In this document: positions 53,002 through 62,258 of the stretch, piece after piece
Position numbering within the stretch: position 1 is the first letter of the stretch
Layout: the number at the start of each line of letters is the position of its first letter
Assembly (NCBI RefSeq): GCF_900103285.1
Contig: NZ_FNGS01000011.1
Coordinates: 62,001 to 126,000, forward strand
Direction: 5' to 3'
Length of the DNA stretch: 64,000 nucleotides
Source of the DNA: Siphonobacter aquaeclarae
GTDB lineage: Bacteria; Bacteroidota; Bacteroidia; Cytophagales; Spirosomataceae
The notes under the pieces: model-generated
What the model was told of the DNA's origin: nothing
The model's input: the letters and a program-made list of their open reading frames with translations, nothing else
The model's database searches: none
Position numbers and translations under genes: made by a program

Positions 53002-53613
53002 ATGCTTGACACTTTCCAGCTTACGCGTGAACAGATTGATTCCGCTTATTCTTACGAATCCTACCGCAGTCTGATTGACACCCTTCTCGCAAAGGGGCAA
53101 ACCACAGGCCCGAAGCAAAGCGAGGCACTCACCAAATATACACAGCTCAATGTCCAGCGCATGCACCGTCTGGATAAAACGACCGTTCTGATGCCGGAGC
53201 TGGCGGAGGCTGCCCGGCAACTGGATCGCTCCTATTTCTGGCTCGTTCTGACAGAAGGATGGTGCGGAGACGCCGCACAGATCATCCCCGTTTTCGAGCA
53301 TATCGCCACCGCCTCAAATGGCCGGATTCAGACCCGCTATTTTTTGCGGGACGAACACCCGGAATTCATGGACGCCCACTTGACAAAAGGCGGCCGGGCC
53401 ATTCCGAAGCTGGTTGTTGCCGATGCCGAAACCTTACAGGAAGCGGCGGAATGGGGCCCCCGACCGGAACCCGCACAGGAGCTCTACTGGTCGCTGAAAG
53501 ACGGGCAGGTTCCTTTCGACGAACTCACGACCCGGCTTCATACCTGGTATGCAAAGGATAAAACCCTGACGACGCAGGCGGAATTACTGGCATTGTTGCA
53601 CCAGCTTCAATAA
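53002..53613 (+). CDS. Thioredoxin family protein with WCGD active site
   Basis: A 203-residue thioredoxin-fold protein of the PF14595 type. The usual WCGPC site is replaced by WCGDAAQ (Trp87, Cys88), so only one catalytic Cys remains. The cis-Pro loop is RAIPKLVV. With one cysteine it cannot make the normal disulfide and may act as a monothiol protein. I chose the ATG at 53002; the longer frame from 52819 runs through the repeat element and has no conserved residues. It has no signal peptide. Confidence 0.85.
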   Translation: MLDTFQLTREQIDSAYSYESYRSLIDTLLAKGQTTGPKQSEALTKYTQLNVQRMHRLDKTTVLMPELAEAARQLDRSYFWLVLTEGWCGDAAQIIPVFEHIATASNGRIQTRYFLRDEHPEFMDAHLTKGGRAIPKLVVADAETLQEAAEWGPRPEPAQELYWSLKDGQVPFDELTTRLHTWYAKDKTLTTQAELLALLHQLQ

Positions 53614-53716
53614 CCTTCCAGCCCTCGCAAAACCATAGGCTTATAAGACACTGACTAACAGGCGTTCAGGTCGATTTTGCACTCCGGATGGGCGTGGACA
53701 ATTCCCCTTTTCCTTA

Positions 53717-53746
53717 TTGCTTATTGGCCTGAACTGCCTATTTTTG
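53717..53746 (+). promoter_or_regulatory. Bacteroidota-type promoter for the membrane peptidase gene
   Basis: TTG at 53717-53719 and TATTTTTG at 53739-53746 are separated by 19 bases, within the consensus 17-23. The element ends 44 bases before the ATG at 53791, which supports that start over one at 53677. Confidence 0.6.
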
Positions 53747-53790
53747 ACGAAAACACGAGCCTGGCTGAATGGTTAGGTGCAGGGTCAGCT

Positions 53791-54603
53791 ATGATACGTT
53801 GGAGTGGTAAGCGACTGATTGTCAATATATTTCTTCTTGGGATTTTTCTTCTCGTGGCTTACTACCTCTGGTTTCCTCCTATCTGGGCGTGCCAGACTGT
53901 GCGTTTTCGCGGTTATACCGAAATTGAGAATTCGGTTTATGTGAGTAACCATACCAGCCAGCCCCGCCGGGATTCGCTCGTCAACCTGATCGGTCAGGCG
54001 CGGGCACGCATCCGGAACTTCTGGGGCGACCAGCGGGGAAATGCAACCATCATTTTTTGTTCCAATCCGGAAGAATACCTTACTTTTTGCCTGCTGTATG
54101 AAGGCGCCGGCTGTAGTCTCGGTACGCCGACCGGTTCCTGGATTATATTGAACCCCGACGGACTCAACGTAGATGTCATCGCGCATGAAATGTGTCATGA
54201 CGAACTGTTTGCACGCCTCGGCTGGATGAAGGCCAAGTCGGCCCTGCCGCAGTGGTTCGACGAAGGGTTGGCGCTGATGACCGACTACCGCTATTCCGAC
54301 CCGGATACTGCCCGCCGTTATTCCGGATATGTGCAGGAATGGGACGTGCTGACGCGGCACGGCAAGCTGAGTCCGCGGTTACAGGAACTCGAAACGATAA
54401 GCGGCTTTTTCGGCGCACAGCGCGGGAAAGCCGATCCGTCGCGCACCGCCCGGTCGTATGTTACGGCAGGTATGGAAGTGGCCAGATGGACGGGTCTCGT
54501 TGGAAAACCCGGCCTCGAACGGCTCCTGCAGCAGGTCCGGGACGGATATGAGTTCAATGTGGCTTACAAGGAAATCGAACAATACCATCGCCCCAAATTA
54601 TAG
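53791..54603 (+). CDS. Membrane-anchored HExxH (gluzincin-like) metallopeptidase
   Basis: A 270-residue protein with one N-terminal transmembrane helix (about 9-28) and a catalytic domain likely in the periplasm. The zinc motif HEMCH is at 132-136 with Glu133 as catalytic base, and QWFDEGLA supplies Glu158 as third ligand. The spacing of about 21 residues is like M1/M61-type or MA-clan peptidases. I chose the ATG at 53791; the longer frame from 53677 runs across the promoter. It is followed by nadK after 57 bases. The substrate is unknown. Confidence 0.8.
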   Translation: MIRWSGKRLIVNIFLLGIFLLVAYYLWFPPIWACQTVRFRGYTEIENSVYVSNHTSQPRRDSLVNLIGQARARIRNFWGDQRGNATIIFCSNPEEYLTFCLLYEGAGCSLGTPTGSWIILNPDGLNVDVIAHEMCHDELFARLGWMKAKSALPQWFDEGLALMTDYRYSDPDTARRYSGYVQEWDVLTRHGKLSPRLQELETISGFFGAQRGKADPSRTARSYVTAGMEVARWTGLVGKPGLERLLQQVRDGYEFNVAYKEIEQYHRPKL

Positions 54604-54660
54604 CGTTCAACAAACCCTGCGGAAGCGCTTTCAGAGCGTTTCTGTCTCCTGTCTGATTCT

Positions 54661-55536
54661 ATGAAAATCGCGCTGAACGGCCGCCCGCTCACCGACCAGA
54701 CCAAAGCTGCCATCCAGGCTCTCCTGGGTGAGCTGGCCCGACGAGGGGCCGAGGTCCAGATCAACGATGCTTACGGGCAAACGCTCCAGGAATGGGGCGT
54801 CATGCACCCGTTCACTTCTTTGTATACTTCCCGTGCGGATCTTTTCGATGCAGACTTCGTTTTCAGCATCGGAGGAGATGGTACGCTGCTTGAAACCGTA
54901 ACCCACGTAGGGGAGCGCCGGCTTCCGATTGTCGGTGTTAATACCGGACGTCTTGGATTTTTGGCTACAATCAAGCCCGAAGAAATTGCACAGACACTCG
55001 ACTGGCTGGAAAACGGCAACTATTCCCTGGATGAACGGGTACTGCTGCACGTCGAAAATGACCGGGATGTATTCGAAGGGACAAACTTTGGCCTGAATGA
55101 TTTCGTAGTTACGAAAACAGATCGATCCTCCATGATCGTGGTTCATACCTGGCTGGACGGAGAATTCCTGAATTCGTACTGGGCAGACGGCCTGGTCATT
55201 TCCACCCCCACCGGTTCAACCGGCTATTGTCTCAGCGTGGGCGGCCCGGTGGTTCTGCCCCGAACCAATAACTTTATTATCGCTCCGATCAGCCCGCACA
55301 ACCTGAATGTCAGGCCGATCGTCGTCAACGACAGCAGCAGAATCGAGGTACGTGTGGAAAGCCGGAGCAAAAACTGCCTGATTTCATTGGACTCCCGTTC
55401 GAAAGTCGTCGACGACTCCATCCGGTTTACCGTGCGAAAAGAGAAATTCGGCGCCCAACTGGTCAAGGTAAAGGGCGATACATTCCTGGAAACGTTGCGA
55501 AGCAAACTGAACTGGGGACTGGACATACGGAATTAG
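54661..55536 (+). CDS. nadK: NAD kinase
   Basis: Cytoplasmic ATP-dependent NAD kinase that makes NADP, 291 residues. The GGDGT motif lies at 71-75 (Asp73), NTGRLGFL follows at about 98-105, and the STPTGSTGY motif typical of NAD kinases lies at about 181-189. It opens the conserved cluster with the DUF6089-like barrels, uppS and bamA, on the plus strand. The ATG at 54661 is well placed. Confidence 0.96.
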   Translation: MKIALNGRPLTDQTKAAIQALLGELARRGAEVQINDAYGQTLQEWGVMHPFTSLYTSRADLFDADFVFSIGGDGTLLETVTHVGERRLPIVGVNTGRLGFLATIKPEEIAQTLDWLENGNYSLDERVLLHVENDRDVFEGTNFGLNDFVVTKTDRSSMIVVHTWLDGEFLNSYWADGLVISTPTGSTGYCLSVGGPVVLPRTNNFIIAPISPHNLNVRPIVVNDSSRIEVRVESRSKNCLISLDSRSKVVDDSIRFTVRKEKFGAQLVKVKGDTFLETLRSKLNWGLDIRN

Positions 55537-55596
55537 CCCGACAGAATTTAGGTCTTTGTTCATATACCAAAGCAAAGGAGGTTCGCGTTAACCGGT

Positions 55597-55604
55597 TACC
55601 TTTG
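55597..55604 (+). promoter_or_regulatory. Candidate -7 promoter element for the first DUF6089-like gene
   Basis: TACCTTTG is an exact TAnnTTTG match ending 32 bases before the ATG. No TTG was found at the -33 distance. Confidence 0.45.
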
Positions 55605-55636
55605 AAGCGTTCAGGAGGATCTGAAACCTAGGCAAC

Positions 55637-56650
55637 ATGCGAAAAAGTATTTTACTGATTAGTAGTTTTTGCGTACTGGGCATCGGCGCAGCTCATGCTC
55701 AGTTGCGCCTCAGCAAAAATTCCGGAAAAGGAGGCTATAAGCCAAAGTTCGAGCCATACTCCAGCGTGGCGTTTGGCGTCGGGACGTCGAGCTACTACGG
55801 GGAACTGGCCCCTCTGAGCGATCCGATTCGGTCAACGTTTCAGTTGATGCGGTGGAATATCTCGGCCAATTATACCCGGCATTTTACCCCGCAGCTAAGC
55901 GGCCGCGTCGCACTGACGCTTGCCCGACTGACTGGAGACGACTATAAATTTGCGAATGGACAGCCTAAGTACGATTATAATTTCGTCCGGAACCTTCACT
56001 TCAGAAATGACGTCAAAGAACTCGCATTCACCGGTCATTATCAGTTTGTTCCTGAAGGAAGGGACTTTACACACCGGTCGCTTATTACGCCCTACGTTTT
56101 CCTGGGTATTGCCGTCATAGCACACAATCCCAAAGCACGAACTCCGGAGGATATGGGGAATAACTGGGTAAGCCTGCAACCCCTCGGAACCGAAGGCCAG
56201 GGACGCCCCGGCTATGCCAAACCCTACTCACGGATCACTGCCGCTATTCCGTTCGGATTTGGCCTCCGGTATAAAATTAACCGGCGCTGGGATATTTCGG
56301 CTGAGGCCGGATTTCGGTACACTTTTTCTGATTACATCGACGATGTAGGCGGTGTGTACGCAAATCCCGGAGATATGCTGGATAATCCGACAGCCATTGC
56401 AATGAGTAACCGAAGCCTGGAGCGGACTGCTGCCCGTAAAGGCGGTGACCGCACGGCTGGTGCCCGTCGATATATGGTTGAGAAGCTCGGTTATCCCGAC
56501 AATACCAATTTTGACCCTTTTGCACAGCCAATCACCGGCTTTACCCAGGGGTTTGATCGTGGAGGCGGCCGCCCGGATATGTACCTATTGACCAATATTC
56601 ACGTCAACTACATCCTGGCTCCCAAGGTAAAGTGCCCGCCGTTGCGGTAG
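55637..56650 (+). CDS. Outer-membrane beta-barrel protein (DUF6089-like)
   Basis: A 337-residue exported beta-rich protein. The signal peptide ends AHAQ (about 22). SSVAFGVGTSSYYGELAP followed by repeated amphipathic strands (for example ISANYTRHFTPQLSGRVALTL and RPDMYLLTNIHVNYIL) is typical of the DUF6089 family found beside bamA in Bacteroidota. A structural role in the outer membrane is likely. A second, shorter relative follows 67 bases downstream. Confidence 0.8.
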   Translation: MRKSILLISSFCVLGIGAAHAQLRLSKNSGKGGYKPKFEPYSSVAFGVGTSSYYGELAPLSDPIRSTFQLMRWNISANYTRHFTPQLSGRVALTLARLTGDDYKFANGQPKYDYNFVRNLHFRNDVKELAFTGHYQFVPEGRDFTHRSLITPYVFLGIAVIAHNPKARTPEDMGNNWVSLQPLGTEGQGRPGYAKPYSRITAAIPFGFGLRYKINRRWDISAEAGFRYTFSDYIDDVGGVYANPGDMLDNPTAIAMSNRSLERTAARKGGDRTAGARRYMVEKLGYPDNTNFDPFAQPITGFTQGFDRGGGRPDMYLLTNIHVNYILAPKVKCPPLR

Positions 56651-56717
56651 TACCCTGTTTCCACACGATCTGACGAGAAGAAACCGGCTGGTTTCTGTGA
56701 TACACCTGATTTTTCGA

Positions 56718-57392
56718 ATGCACGTCCGGATATTATTCCTTTTGATCATTGCCTCAGGTCTCGCGCCGGCTGTCCGCGCCCAGAAGATCGAATTCGGCGG
56801 CGGCTTCGGCGGGATGAATTACAAAGGAGACATTTCTCCTGTATTTCAACCGAAATTCATGAAACCCGGCGGCCATCTCTTCTTCCGTTATAATGCCACG
56901 AAAGCGGTCTCCGGTCGATTTTCTCTGACCGGCGGCCGCATTTACGGGAGTGACATCAAAAGTTCAGATCCGTTCCAACAGAAAAGAGGCGTTATTTTTG
57001 GAACAAGGATCATCGAAGCCAGCGCAGACGTGCAATTCAATTTCCTGGATTTCAACTATGCGCGTCGCCGGCCGCGAAACTGGTCGCCTTACGTTTTCGC
57101 CGGTCTGGGTTTGTTTACGTTCAAACCCGATCAGGAAAAAGTGGAGCCGTATAAGACAACCGGTCTCGCGATTCCGTTTGGCGCAGGTATCAAGTGGCAG
57201 GTAAAGGGGCCTTGGAGTATCGGCGTGGAATTTGGCACGCGGAAGACCTTTACCGACTACCTGGATAACTACAATGCGCATGGCGCCGGTATCCCCAAAA
57301 ATTACCAATCTGATCCCACCCGGAAGGATATGTACTATTATTCTTCCATCTCTGTCAGCTATACCATCCTGAAAATTGCGTGTCCGGATTAA
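56718..57392 (+). CDS. Outer-membrane beta-barrel protein (DUF6089-like), second copy
   Basis: A 224-residue exported protein with a signal peptide (MHVRILFLLIIASGLAPAVR, cleaved before AQK). IEFGGGFGGMNYKGDISP and SPYVFAGLGLFTFKPD resemble the preceding family, with closing strands DMYYYSSISVSYTIL. I chose the ATG at 56718 rather than a GTG at 56697 that adds seven residues before the signal. It lies between the first barrel gene and uppS. Confidence 0.78.
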   Translation: MHVRILFLLIIASGLAPAVRAQKIEFGGGFGGMNYKGDISPVFQPKFMKPGGHLFFRYNATKAVSGRFSLTGGRIYGSDIKSSDPFQQKRGVIFGTRIIEASADVQFNFLDFNYARRRPRNWSPYVFAGLGLFTFKPDQEKVEPYKTTGLAIPFGAGIKWQVKGPWSIGVEFGTRKTFTDYLDNYNAHGAGIPKNYQSDPTRKDMYYYSSISVSYTILKIACPD

Positions 57393-57431
57393 GCGGATGG
57401 CCGACCAGGCTGAAAACTGCTGCGAAATCCT

Positions 57432-57439
57432 TACTTTTG
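57432..57439 (+). promoter_or_regulatory. Candidate -7 promoter element for uppS
   Basis: TACTTTTG is an exact TAnnTTTG match 57 bases before the uppS ATG. No -33 TTG was found at standard spacing. Confidence 0.4.
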
Positions 57440-57496
57440 CGCCATAGTTTCAGAACCTGTGAGGTTTGAGGCCTTACAGGTTTTTCGTATCAGAGG

Positions 57497-58237
57497 ATGA
57501 AGGAAAGCATCGATCCTAACAATCTCCCCCGCCATGTCGCCGTTATCATGGACGGAAACGGGCGCTGGGCCAAACAAAAAGGCATGGTCAGCCGGATATT
57601 CGGCCACCGCCATGCGATTAAAGCGGTTGAAGAAGTCGTGGAAGGATGTGCCGAACTGGGCATCGGATTCCTGACCTTGTATACGTTTTCGACGGAAAAC
57701 TGGGACCGTCCCCAGGAAGAAGTCGAGGCCCTGATGGAACTGCTCGTTCAGGCGATTGCGGATCAAACGCCCAAGCTCCTGAAAAATAACATTCGTCTGC
57801 TCACCATCGGCGACACCGAAAGTCTGCCGAGACGTTGCCGGGCAGATCTGAAAACCGCGATGGACAAGACCCGGAATAACACCGGCCTTTCCCTCATTCT
57901 GGCACTCAGTTACAGTGGAAAATGGGATATCGTGCAGGGGATTAAAAAGATTGCCAGAGCCGTTCAGCAAGGTGAACTTTCACCGGAAGCCCTTTCCGAA
58001 CGTGATCTGGACGGGGCATTGGCGACTGCAGGTATCCCCGACGTGGATCTGATGATCCGCACCGGAGGAGATCGCCGGATCAGCAATTTTCTGCTGTGGC
58101 AACTTGCGTATGCGGAACTCCATTTTACCGACGTATTCTGGCCTGATTTCCGGCGGGAGCACCTGGATCAGGCCCTGCGCGATTTTCAGGGAAGAGAACG
58201 TCGGTTCGGAAAAACGAGTGAACAACTTAAAGCCTAA
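57497..58237 (+). CDS. uppS: Isoprenyl (undecaprenyl) diphosphate synthase
   Basis: A cis-prenyltransferase of 246 residues that builds the undecaprenyl diphosphate lipid carrier for peptidoglycan and surface glycans. VAVIMDGNGRWAKQKG with catalytic Asp19 opens the protein; TLYTFSTENWDRP follows, and RTGGDRRISNFLLWQLAYAEL lies near the C-terminus. It is cytoplasmic and membrane-associated. It lies 104 bases after the second barrel gene and 76 bases before bamA, as in many Bacteroidota. Confidence 0.96.
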   Translation: MKESIDPNNLPRHVAVIMDGNGRWAKQKGMVSRIFGHRHAIKAVEEVVEGCAELGIGFLTLYTFSTENWDRPQEEVEALMELLVQAIADQTPKLLKNNIRLLTIGDTESLPRRCRADLKTAMDKTRNNTGLSLILALSYSGKWDIVQGIKKIARAVQQGELSPEALSERDLDGALATAGIPDVDLMIRTGGDRRISNFLLWQLAYAELHFTDVFWPDFRREHLDQALRDFQGRERRFGKTSEQLKA

Positions 58238-58313
58238 TAATACACGTAATTTCCACCCGGTTGGAGAACCCGCCGGTAAGCGCACAGGCACCTGGAAATT
58301 GAACTATTAACCC

Positions 58314-60926
58314 ATGAGAAAGGTTTTCCCCCTCATCCTATTTTTTTTACCGTTCCTTTCTTTCAGCCAGGCCCGTGTCGGACTGGGTGGACAGCCAGCT
58401 ACGCCTCAGGCTCAGGCTCAACAGGGTGGTCTGGAATATACTCAGCCGAAAGAATATACCATCAAAGGACTGACCACCAGCGGAACCAAGTTTTATGACG
58501 CGGCTTCTCTGGTGTCTATTTCCGGGCTGCGTGTGGGCGACAAGGTTATGATTCCGGGGATCGCCATCTCCGGAGCCATCAAAAAACTGATGGATCAGGG
58601 TATCCTCGAGGACGTCGAAATCACGGCTACCAAAATCGAGGGGGAGAATATCTGGCTGGATATTTTCATGCGTGAACGTTCGCGTCTCTACAAAATCACG
58701 TTCAGCGGTATCCGGAAAGGACAGCAGGACGCGCTCAATGACAAGGTCAAGCTCATCAAGGGTAAGATCATCAACGAAGCGCTGATCAAGAATACCCAGG
58801 CCACCATTAAGAAGCACTTTGTAGAAAAAGGCTTCCTCAATGCGTCTGTCAAAGTAAAGCAGGCCGCTTCGGACTCTTCGCTGGGTAATAACGCCGCGCT
58901 GCTGGTGACGGTCGACAAAGGTCCCAAGATCAAAATCAACAACATTGCTTTTGAAGGCCGTGAGGAGATCAGCGAGGCGACGGTCCGCAACAAACTGAAA
59001 GGCACGAAACAAATGCGTTTCGGACGGGTTTTCACGCCATCGAAGTTTATTCCCAAGAAATTTGAGGAAGACAAAGGCAAACTCATCGAGTTCTACAACA
59101 AGAAAGGATTCCGTGACGCGCGGATCAACTACGATTCGGTCTACGCGCACAACCGGAAGACGGTCAATGTATTACTGAACCTGGAAGAAGGCAAAAAATA
59201 CCACTACCGAAATATCTCCTGGGAAGGCAACTACCTCCACTCGGATTCAGTCCTGACGGAGATTCTCGGCGTCAAGAAAGGCGATGTGTACAACCCGGAA
59301 GACCTGCAGAAACGCCTGCAGGGAAGTCCCGGCTACGACGTTTCCTCGTTGTATATGGATGCGGGGTACCTGTATTTCCGGGCCGATCCGGAAGAGACTG
59401 CTATCGACGGCGATTCGATCGACATCAACTTCAACATTTTCGAAGGAAAGCAGTTTACGATCAACAAGATTATTCTGAACGGAAACACCAAGACGTCCGA
59501 CCACGTCGTACTGCGGGAAATCCTGACCCTCCCTGGTCAGAAGTTTTCGAAGACGGCCGTTGTCAGTACGCAGCAGGAACTGGCCCGTCTGGGTTATTTC
59601 GATGCGGAAAAAATCGGCATCAACCCGATTCCCCGTAACGACTATACGGTAGATATTGAGTACACGGTTGAAGAAAAGGCATCGGATCAGATCGAGCTTT
59701 CCGGTGGCTGGGGCGGTTACATCGGCTTCGTCGGTACGCTCGGGGTTGTTTTCAATAACTTCTCGGCCCGTAACATCACGAATCCCCGCGCCTGGCGTCC
59801 GCTTCCGGCCGGTGACGGACAGAAGCTCTCCGTTCGTTTTCAGGCAAACGGTAAGCAGTTTCAGAACTATTCGTTCTCCTTCACTGAGCCCTGGCTTGGT
59901 GGAAAGAAGCCGAACTCGTTCTCCATCAGCGTAAACCGTCAGATCTACCGGATTTTCAGCGGTTCTTATGGCTACGGCGGATATGGTTACGGCGGCGGCT
60001 ATGGTGGCGGGTATGGCGGGTATCCGACTTCGCTCGGAACCGAACAGGGTCACTTTAATACCACTGGTATTTCCATCAGCCTTGGGAAACGTCTCCGCCG
60101 TCCGGATAACCGCTTTGGCCTGAACGTAGCGCTCTCGTACATGCGCTACGATTTCAAGAACTACGGTATCCTGATCCGCGAATTCTCAACCGGAAACGCG
60201 AACAACATTTCCCTGATCACGACGCTGACACGTTACGATCTGGATAACCCGCAGTATACCCGGAAGGGATCGTCGCTGTCGCTTTCTGCTACGCTGACGC
60301 CGCCCTACTCCCTGTTCCGCAACCCGAACTGGAACCCGACGGACCTTCAGCGCAAATATGAGTTCCTCGAATACCACAAGTGGATGCTCGATATGGCCTG
60401 GTATGTACCGCTGACGGGTAAGCTGGTCTTCCACACCCGGGCGCACATGGGCTTCCTGGGTAACTATTCGAAGCGTCTCGGTATTATCCCGATGGAACGT
60501 TTTGTTCTCGGTGGATCGGGGCTTTCCGGTCAGGGCCAGTTTGCGATTGCCCAGGACATTATCGGTCTCCGCGGGTATGATGACCGCAACGTCCGGACCG
60601 ACCCGACCCGTACCTATCAGGGGAACGGCGGGGTCGTCTACAACAAGTACGTAGCCGAGCTCCGGTATCCGATTTCGCTTAACCCGTCTGCAACAGTCTT
60701 CGTACTCGGGTTCCTTGAAGCGGGTAACAACTGGGACAGCTACAAGTACTTCAACCCCTTCGACCTGAAGCGTTCAGCCGGTATCGGCGCGCGGATTTTC
60801 ATGCCGGCATTCGGGATGATCGGGATCGACTACGGGTATGGTTTCGACCGCAACGTCGGCCCGAACGGTATCCAGGCAGCAGGAAAAGGACAGTTCCACT
60901 TTACCATCGGGCAACAGATCCGGTAG
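58314..60926 (+). CDS. bamA: Outer-membrane protein assembly factor BamA
   Basis: The essential Omp85 insertase that folds barrel proteins into the outer membrane, 870 residues. After a signal peptide (ending SFSQ), POTRA domains run to about 460 (GLTTSGTKFYDAASLVSISGLRVGD, IAFEGREEISEATVRNKLKGTK, IILNGNTKTSDHVVLREIL). A 16-strand barrel follows, with RMERFVLGG-like loop 6 seen as GIIPMERFVLGGSGLSGQGQF. It ends in FHFTIGQQIR. A Gly/Tyr-rich insertion (550-571) lies in an early barrel loop. It is followed by two OmpH/Skp chaperone genes. Confidence 0.95.
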   Translation: MRKVFPLILFFLPFLSFSQARVGLGGQPATPQAQAQQGGLEYTQPKEYTIKGLTTSGTKFYDAASLVSISGLRVGDKVMIPGIAISGAIKKLMDQGILEDVEITATKIEGENIWLDIFMRERSRLYKITFSGIRKGQQDALNDKVKLIKGKIINEALIKNTQATIKKHFVEKGFLNASVKVKQAASDSSLGNNAALLVTVDKGPKIKINNIAFEGREEISEATVRNKLKGTKQMRFGRVFTPSKFIPKKFEEDKGKLIEFYNKKGFRDARINYDSVYAHNRKTVNVLLNLEEGKKYHYRNISWEGNYLHSDSVLTEILGVKKGDVYNPEDLQKRLQGSPGYDVSSLYMDAGYLYFRADPEETAIDGDSIDINFNIFEGKQFTINKIILNGNTKTSDHVVLREILTLPGQKFSKTAVVSTQQELARLGYFDAEKIGINPIPRNDYTVDIEYTVEEKASDQIELSGGWGGYIGFVGTLGVVFNNFSARNITNPRAWRPLPAGDGQKLSVRFQANGKQFQNYSFSFTEPWLGGKKPNSFSISVNRQIYRIFSGSYGYGGYGYGGGYGGGYGGYPTSLGTEQGHFNTTGISISLGKRLRRPDNRFGLNVALSYMRYDFKNYGILIREFSTGNANNISLITTLTRYDLDNPQYTRKGSSLSLSATLTPPYSLFRNPNWNPTDLQRKYEFLEYHKWMLDMAWYVPLTGKLVFHTRAHMGFLGNYSKRLGIIPMERFVLGGSGLSGQGQFAIAQDIIGLRGYDDRNVRTDPTRTYQGNGGVVYNKYVAELRYPISLNPSATVFVLGFLEAGNNWDSYKYFNPFDLKRSAGIGARIFMPAFGMIGIDYGYGFDRNVGPNGIQAAGKGQFHFTIGQQIR

Positions 60927-60982
60927 TAGCGGCTTAAAATTTTCTAATTCCAACACCACCTGTTCATAACAACCTTTAACAC

Positions 60983-61567
60983 GTGAGAACCAGTGTATTT
61001 TTTCTATTTTTGGCGTTCCTTTCCCAGGCAGGGCCTGCGATGGCGCAACGATTCGGGTATATCGACTCCGAATACATCGTCAGCCGCATGCCCGAGTTTC
61101 AGAAAGTGAACAGTGAAATGGAGCGCTGGACACAGGCCCGGACCAAAGAGATTGCCGACAAGTATGCGGAAATCGAACGACTGGAACGGGCTTTTAAAGC
61201 GGAAGAACCCCTGCTGACCGAGGCGATGAAACAGCAGCGCCGGCAGGAGATCGACCGGAAAATTGCGGAGAACAACGACCTGAACAACAAAATATTCGGC
61301 TTCAACGGCCAGTATAACCAGCGGAAGAAAGACGTTCTGAAGCCTGTGATGGACGAGCTTTACCGGGCGACTGAAAAAGTAGCCCGCCAGAAGCAGCTCC
61401 GGATGATTCTCGACAAGTCGACAGACGGCCTCGTGATGATTTACACAGACCCGCGGGACGACTACTCCGATTACGTACTGGAAGAACTGGGAATCGATCC
61501 GAAAGCAAACCCAACTCAAACAAACCCGACAAACGCACCAACGCAAAAAACAAAGACTAAGCAGTAA
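60983..61567 (+). CDS. OmpH/Skp family periplasmic chaperone (first)
   Basis: A 194-residue periplasmic holdase for outer-membrane proteins. A signal peptide (ending AMAQ, about 22) is followed by RFGYIDSEYIVSRMPEFQKVNSEME, a long coiled coil rich in Lys/Glu (ERLERAFKAEEPLLTEAMKQQRRQEIDRK), and the C-terminal IYTDPRDDYSDYVLEELGI strand. The start is a GTG at 60983, needed for the signal sequence. It lies between bamA and a second OmpH gene, consistent with a role in BamA-dependent assembly. Confidence 0.92.
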   Translation: MRTSVFFLFLAFLSQAGPAMAQRFGYIDSEYIVSRMPEFQKVNSEMERWTQARTKEIADKYAEIERLERAFKAEEPLLTEAMKQQRRQEIDRKIAENNDLNNKIFGFNGQYNQRKKDVLKPVMDELYRATEKVARQKQLRMILDKSTDGLVMIYTDPRDDYSDYVLEELGIDPKANPTQTNPTNAPTQKTKTKQ

Positions 61568-61571
61568 ACAA

Positions 61572-62189
61572 ATGAAAAAACAACTTTTTGCCGTTCTAGC
61601 CGTAGTTGCCCTGGCAATCCTGGGCGTAGATGCAAACGCCCAAACGGCATTGAAGGTCGGTTACACGGATATCGACGTGTTGCTGGCAGGTCACCCGAAA
61701 ACGAAAACCGTAGAAGCGGAACTCAACACCCGCCGTACCCAATACCAGAACCAGATCCAAACGCTCCAGAAGGAAATTCAGGACAAGATCGGTGCTTATC
61801 AGAAGGCGGAAAACACGATGTCAGACGTTATCAAGGCTGACAAACAAAAGGAACTCCAGGGCCTCCAGGAGCGCTACCAGACGCTCGGACAAAGCGCTGA
61901 AACGGAACTCGCCCAAAAGCAACAGCAGCTCCTTCAGCCCATCCTGACGGAGATCGACAATGCCATCAAGGCCGTTGCGAAGGAAAATCAATACACGTTC
62001 ATCCTTTCCAGCTCTATCAGCATGCAACTGAACCCTGTTGTTCTCTATGCTGACCCTGCTACGGAAGTGACGGACCTGGTCTTTAAGAAAATGGGCATCG
62101 ATCCCGAAGCACTGAAGAAGGCTGCACAACAACCGGCTGCTACCACTCCGGCGACGAACCCAAAACCTGCAGCTCCGAAAAAGAACTAA
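61572..62189 (+). CDS. OmpH/Skp family periplasmic chaperone (second)
   Basis: A 205-residue paralogue of the preceding gene. Signal peptide to about NANAQ (24), then LKVGYTDIDVLLAGHPKTKTVEAEL, a coiled coil (YQNQIQTLQKEIQDKIGAYQ) and VVLYADPATEVTDLVFKKMGIDPEALKKA. It starts 4 bases after the first ompH-like stop, so the two form one operon. It ends in a Pro/Ala-rich tail (TTPATNPKPAAPKKN). A strong terminator follows at 62210-62241. Confidence 0.92.
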   Translation: MKKQLFAVLAVVALAILGVDANAQTALKVGYTDIDVLLAGHPKTKTVEAELNTRRTQYQNQIQTLQKEIQDKIGAYQKAENTMSDVIKADKQKELQGLQERYQTLGQSAETELAQKQQQLLQPILTEIDNAIKAVAKENQYTFILSSSISMQLNPVVLYADPATEVTDLVFKKMGIDPEALKKAAQQPAATTPATNPKPAAPKKN

Positions 62190-62209
62190 TCCCTTCTTTT
62201 CAGGAGACA

Positions 62210-62241
62210 AAAAAGAACGGCCGATATCGGTCGTTCTTTTT
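62210..62241 (+). terminator. Intrinsic terminator of the bamA-ompH operon
   Basis: AAAAAGAACGGCCGAT (62210-62225) pairs with the following 16 bases with one G:U pair, and T residues continue after the stem. It ends the envelope gene cluster. Confidence 0.85.
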
Positions 62242-62258
62242 TTGTTGGGGCGGTAGGT

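Noticed and set aside
46503-54603. Known antiphage defence system in the accessory region
   Set aside because: No nuclease, helicase, ATPase, TIR, methyltransferase or toxin motif was found. The protease operon encodes exported proteins, so it is kept only as an undescribed envelope module.
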